A DNA stretch of 7,172 nucleotides, taken from NCBI GenBank assembly GCA_046292445.1, contig JBKBQT010000069.1:1-7172 (forward strand). The letters are read 5' to 3'. The stretch's first letter is position 1; every line of letters starts with the position of its first letter. Shown piece after piece: positions 6,284 to 7,172 of the stretch. Origin of the DNA: CALIZF01 sp046292445 (lineage in GTDB: Bacteria > Pseudomonadota > Alphaproteobacteria > Rhodobacterales > Rhodobacteraceae). A program made the translations under genes and the position numbers. Under the pieces are notes generated by a model. The model did no database searches. It was not told the DNA's origin and saw only the letters and a program-made list of their open reading frames with translations.

Positions 6284-6291
6284 AGCTTGCC

Positions 6292-6696
6292 ATGACCACC
6301 GCCGCCTTCGACGAGATCGCCGAGACCTTTGCCTTCCTCGATGGCTGGGAGGATCGGTATCGCCATGTCATCGAGATGGGCAAGGCCATGCCCGCCATGC
6401 CCGAGGCGCTGAAGGTGCCGGCGACCAAGGTCGAGGGCTGTGCGAGCCAGGTCTGGATCCACCCCCGGATCGAGGGCGGGCGGTTCGACTTCGTGGGCGA
6501 TTCCGATGCGATGATCGTGCGCGGGCTGATCGCCATCCTGCACGCGCTCTATGCCGGCCTGCCGGTGGACGAGGTGGCGCGGGTCGATGCGGCGGCGGCG
6601 CTCAAGCGGCTCGGGCTCGACGAGCATCTTTCGGCGCAGCGGTCGAACGGGGTGCGGGCGATGGTGGGGCGGATCAGGGCGGCAGCGGGGGCCTGA
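6292..6696 (+). CDS. sufE: SufE family sulfur-transfer protein
   Basis: This 134-residue protein spans the whole SufE domain. SufE accepts persulfide sulfur from the cysteine desulfurase SufS on a conserved cysteine, stimulates SufS and passes sulfur to the SufBCD scaffold in iron-sulfur cluster assembly in the cytoplasm. The acceptor is Cys50 in KVEGCASQVW, the family hallmark. The N-terminal FDEIAETFAFLDGWEDRYRHVIEMGK and the C-terminal LGLDEHLSAQRSNGVRAMVGRI also match SufE; the last is the usual LSPSRSNGL-type segment with AQ instead of PS. The start is supported by GGGGAG six bases upstream. No other suf gene lies in the window, so it stands apart from any sufBCDS operon, and it has its own upstream region shared with the divergent lipoprotein gene. 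CsdE, the paralogous partner of CsdA, cannot be excluded by sequence alone. Confidence 0.95.
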   Translation: MTTAAFDEIAETFAFLDGWEDRYRHVIEMGKAMPAMPEALKVPATKVEGCASQVWIHPRIEGGRFDFVGDSDAMIVRGLIAILHALYAGLPVDEVARVDAAAALKRLGLDEHLSAQRSNGVRAMVGRIRAAAGA

Positions 6697-6700
6697 CGGG

Positions 6701-6713
6701 CGGCGCGGCGCCG
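6701..6713. terminator. Possible GC hairpin between convergent sufE and DUF1638 genes
   Basis: CGGCG-CGG-CGCCG forms a five-pair, all-GC stem with a three-base loop and fills most of the 20-base gap between the two stop codons. It reads nearly the same on both strands, so it could serve both genes. No U-tract follows in either direction, so termination by it is doubtful. Confidence 0.3.
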
Positions 6714-6716
6714 CAT

Positions 6717-7172
6717 TCAGCCGCGGATCGGGCTTTGCGCACGGCCATCGCGCGCGGCGAGCGCGCCGAGCGCCGCGGCGAGGTCGCCATAGCCGGTGAA
6801 GCGGCGTTCATATGTAAGGCCGAGGCGGCGGGCGGCCTCTGCCGCGCGGGCGTCAAGGGCGGCATCGTCGGTCTGCGCGAGGTAGATCAGCCGCTCGTAA
6901 TGGGCGAACATCATCGGGATCAGCTCGGGGTGGCGGTCGAACCCCATCGGGCGCCAGACGAAGGCGTCGAACTGCCGCACCAGGAAATCGGTGAGGTAGA
7001 ACGCCGTCATCTCGGCATGGCCGCGCGCCGTGAACCGGTCCAGCCCGTCGAAGAAGGCATAGCAATGCGGCCCCGCGATCATCTCGACCCCGAGCGCGGC
7101 GCAGCGGGCCTGCAACAGACCGCCGGTGCCGCAATCGGCATAGACGACGAAGATGCGGGCATAGCCGGCGGC
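6717..7172 (-). CDS. DUF1638 domain protein, N-terminus outside window
   Basis: An open frame enters from the right edge and ends at TGA (6717-6719); 151 residues are visible. The piece begins AAGYARIFVVYADCGTGG, so it starts inside the domain, and a TTG at 7115 is not the true start. Recognisable parts are YADCGTGG (Cys14 of the fragment), MIAGPHCYAFFDG with His36-Cys37, and FDAFVWRPMGFDRHPELIPMMFAHYERLIYLAQ, which fit DUF1638 as I know it. Conserved Cys and His residues hint at metal or cofactor binding, but no activity is established. In some bacteria and archaea DUF1638 genes lie near corrinoid-dependent methyltransferase genes; the neighbours to check are beyond the right edge. It is convergent with sufE, 20 bases away. 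The last residues (about 140-151) look like a non-conserved tail. Confidence 0.78.
   Translation of the reverse strand, partial: AAGYARIFVVYADCGTGGLLQARCAALGVEMIAGPHCYAFFDGLDRFTARGHAEMTAFYLTDFLVRQFDAFVWRPMGFDRHPELIPMMFAHYERLIYLAQTDDAALDARAAEAARRLGLTYERRFTGYGDLAAALGALAARDGRAQSPIRG

Larger units (their letters stand above)
6152..6291. promoter_or_regulatory. Divergent intergenic region between the lipoprotein gene and sufE
   Basis: This 140-base spacer must hold the start signals of both genes. A TTGAAA (6202-6207) is the only -35-like element I can see in the plus direction, and no convincing -10 box stands at the right distance. The adjoining palindromes GCTAGC (6182-6187) and CGCATGCG (6187-6194) are visible, but I cannot link them to a regulator. 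Promoter positions are therefore not assigned. Confidence 0.4.

Noticed and set aside
1..7172. tRNA, rRNA, CRISPR, insertion sequence, attachment site or toxin-antitoxin pair
   Set aside because: None seen on either strand; the window is almost filled by the nine genes listed.

Overview
The window is a compact, gene-dense piece of ordinary chromosome from a high-GC alphaproteobacterium, most likely of the order Rhodobacterales (Rhodobacteraceae/Paracoccaceae). This rests on the strongly GC-biased third codon positions, the protein families present (TIGR02302/DUF4175, DUF2834, DUF1638, a small lipoprotein between argH and lysA) and the gene order. I see no phage, transposon, integron, tRNA, rRNA or CRISPR sequence. 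No intergenic stretch exceeds about 140 bases.

Region 1 (1-5126, minus strand) is one head-to-tail gene series read from right to left: argH (argininosuccinate lyase), a 60-residue lipoprotein resembling LptM, a 105-residue DUF2834 membrane protein, lysA (diaminopimelate decarboxylase), and a large DUF4175/TIGR02302 membrane protein whose C-terminus leaves the window at base 1. The first three genes are joined by 4-base ATGA and GTGA overlaps. A 130-base spacer with inverted repeats then precedes lysA, and 61 bases separate lysA from the DUF4175 gene. The set combines the last steps of arginine and lysine synthesis with three envelope proteins. lysA consumes meso-diaminopimelate, a peptidoglycan precursor, and small LptM-type lipoproteins are known next to lysA in other proteobacteria.

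Region 2 (5149-6151) starts divergently from argH, with only 22 bases between the two start codons. It holds a TlpA-type periplasmic thioredoxin on the plus strand, followed by a convergent, slightly overlapping gene for a 154-residue lipoprotein of unknown function that starts at TTG.

Region 3 (6152-7172) has a short divergent spacer, then sufE (sulfur acceptor for the SufS cysteine desulfurase) on the plus strand, then a convergent DUF1638 gene that enters from the right edge and lacks its N-terminus.

I found no convincing undescribed system. The points most worth a second look are the divergent argH/tlpA start region, where any two transcripts must overlap; the LptM-like and DUF2834 genes translationally coupled to argH; a candidate dispersed intergenic repeat before lysA; and a tandem duplication spanning the sufE ribosome-binding site.
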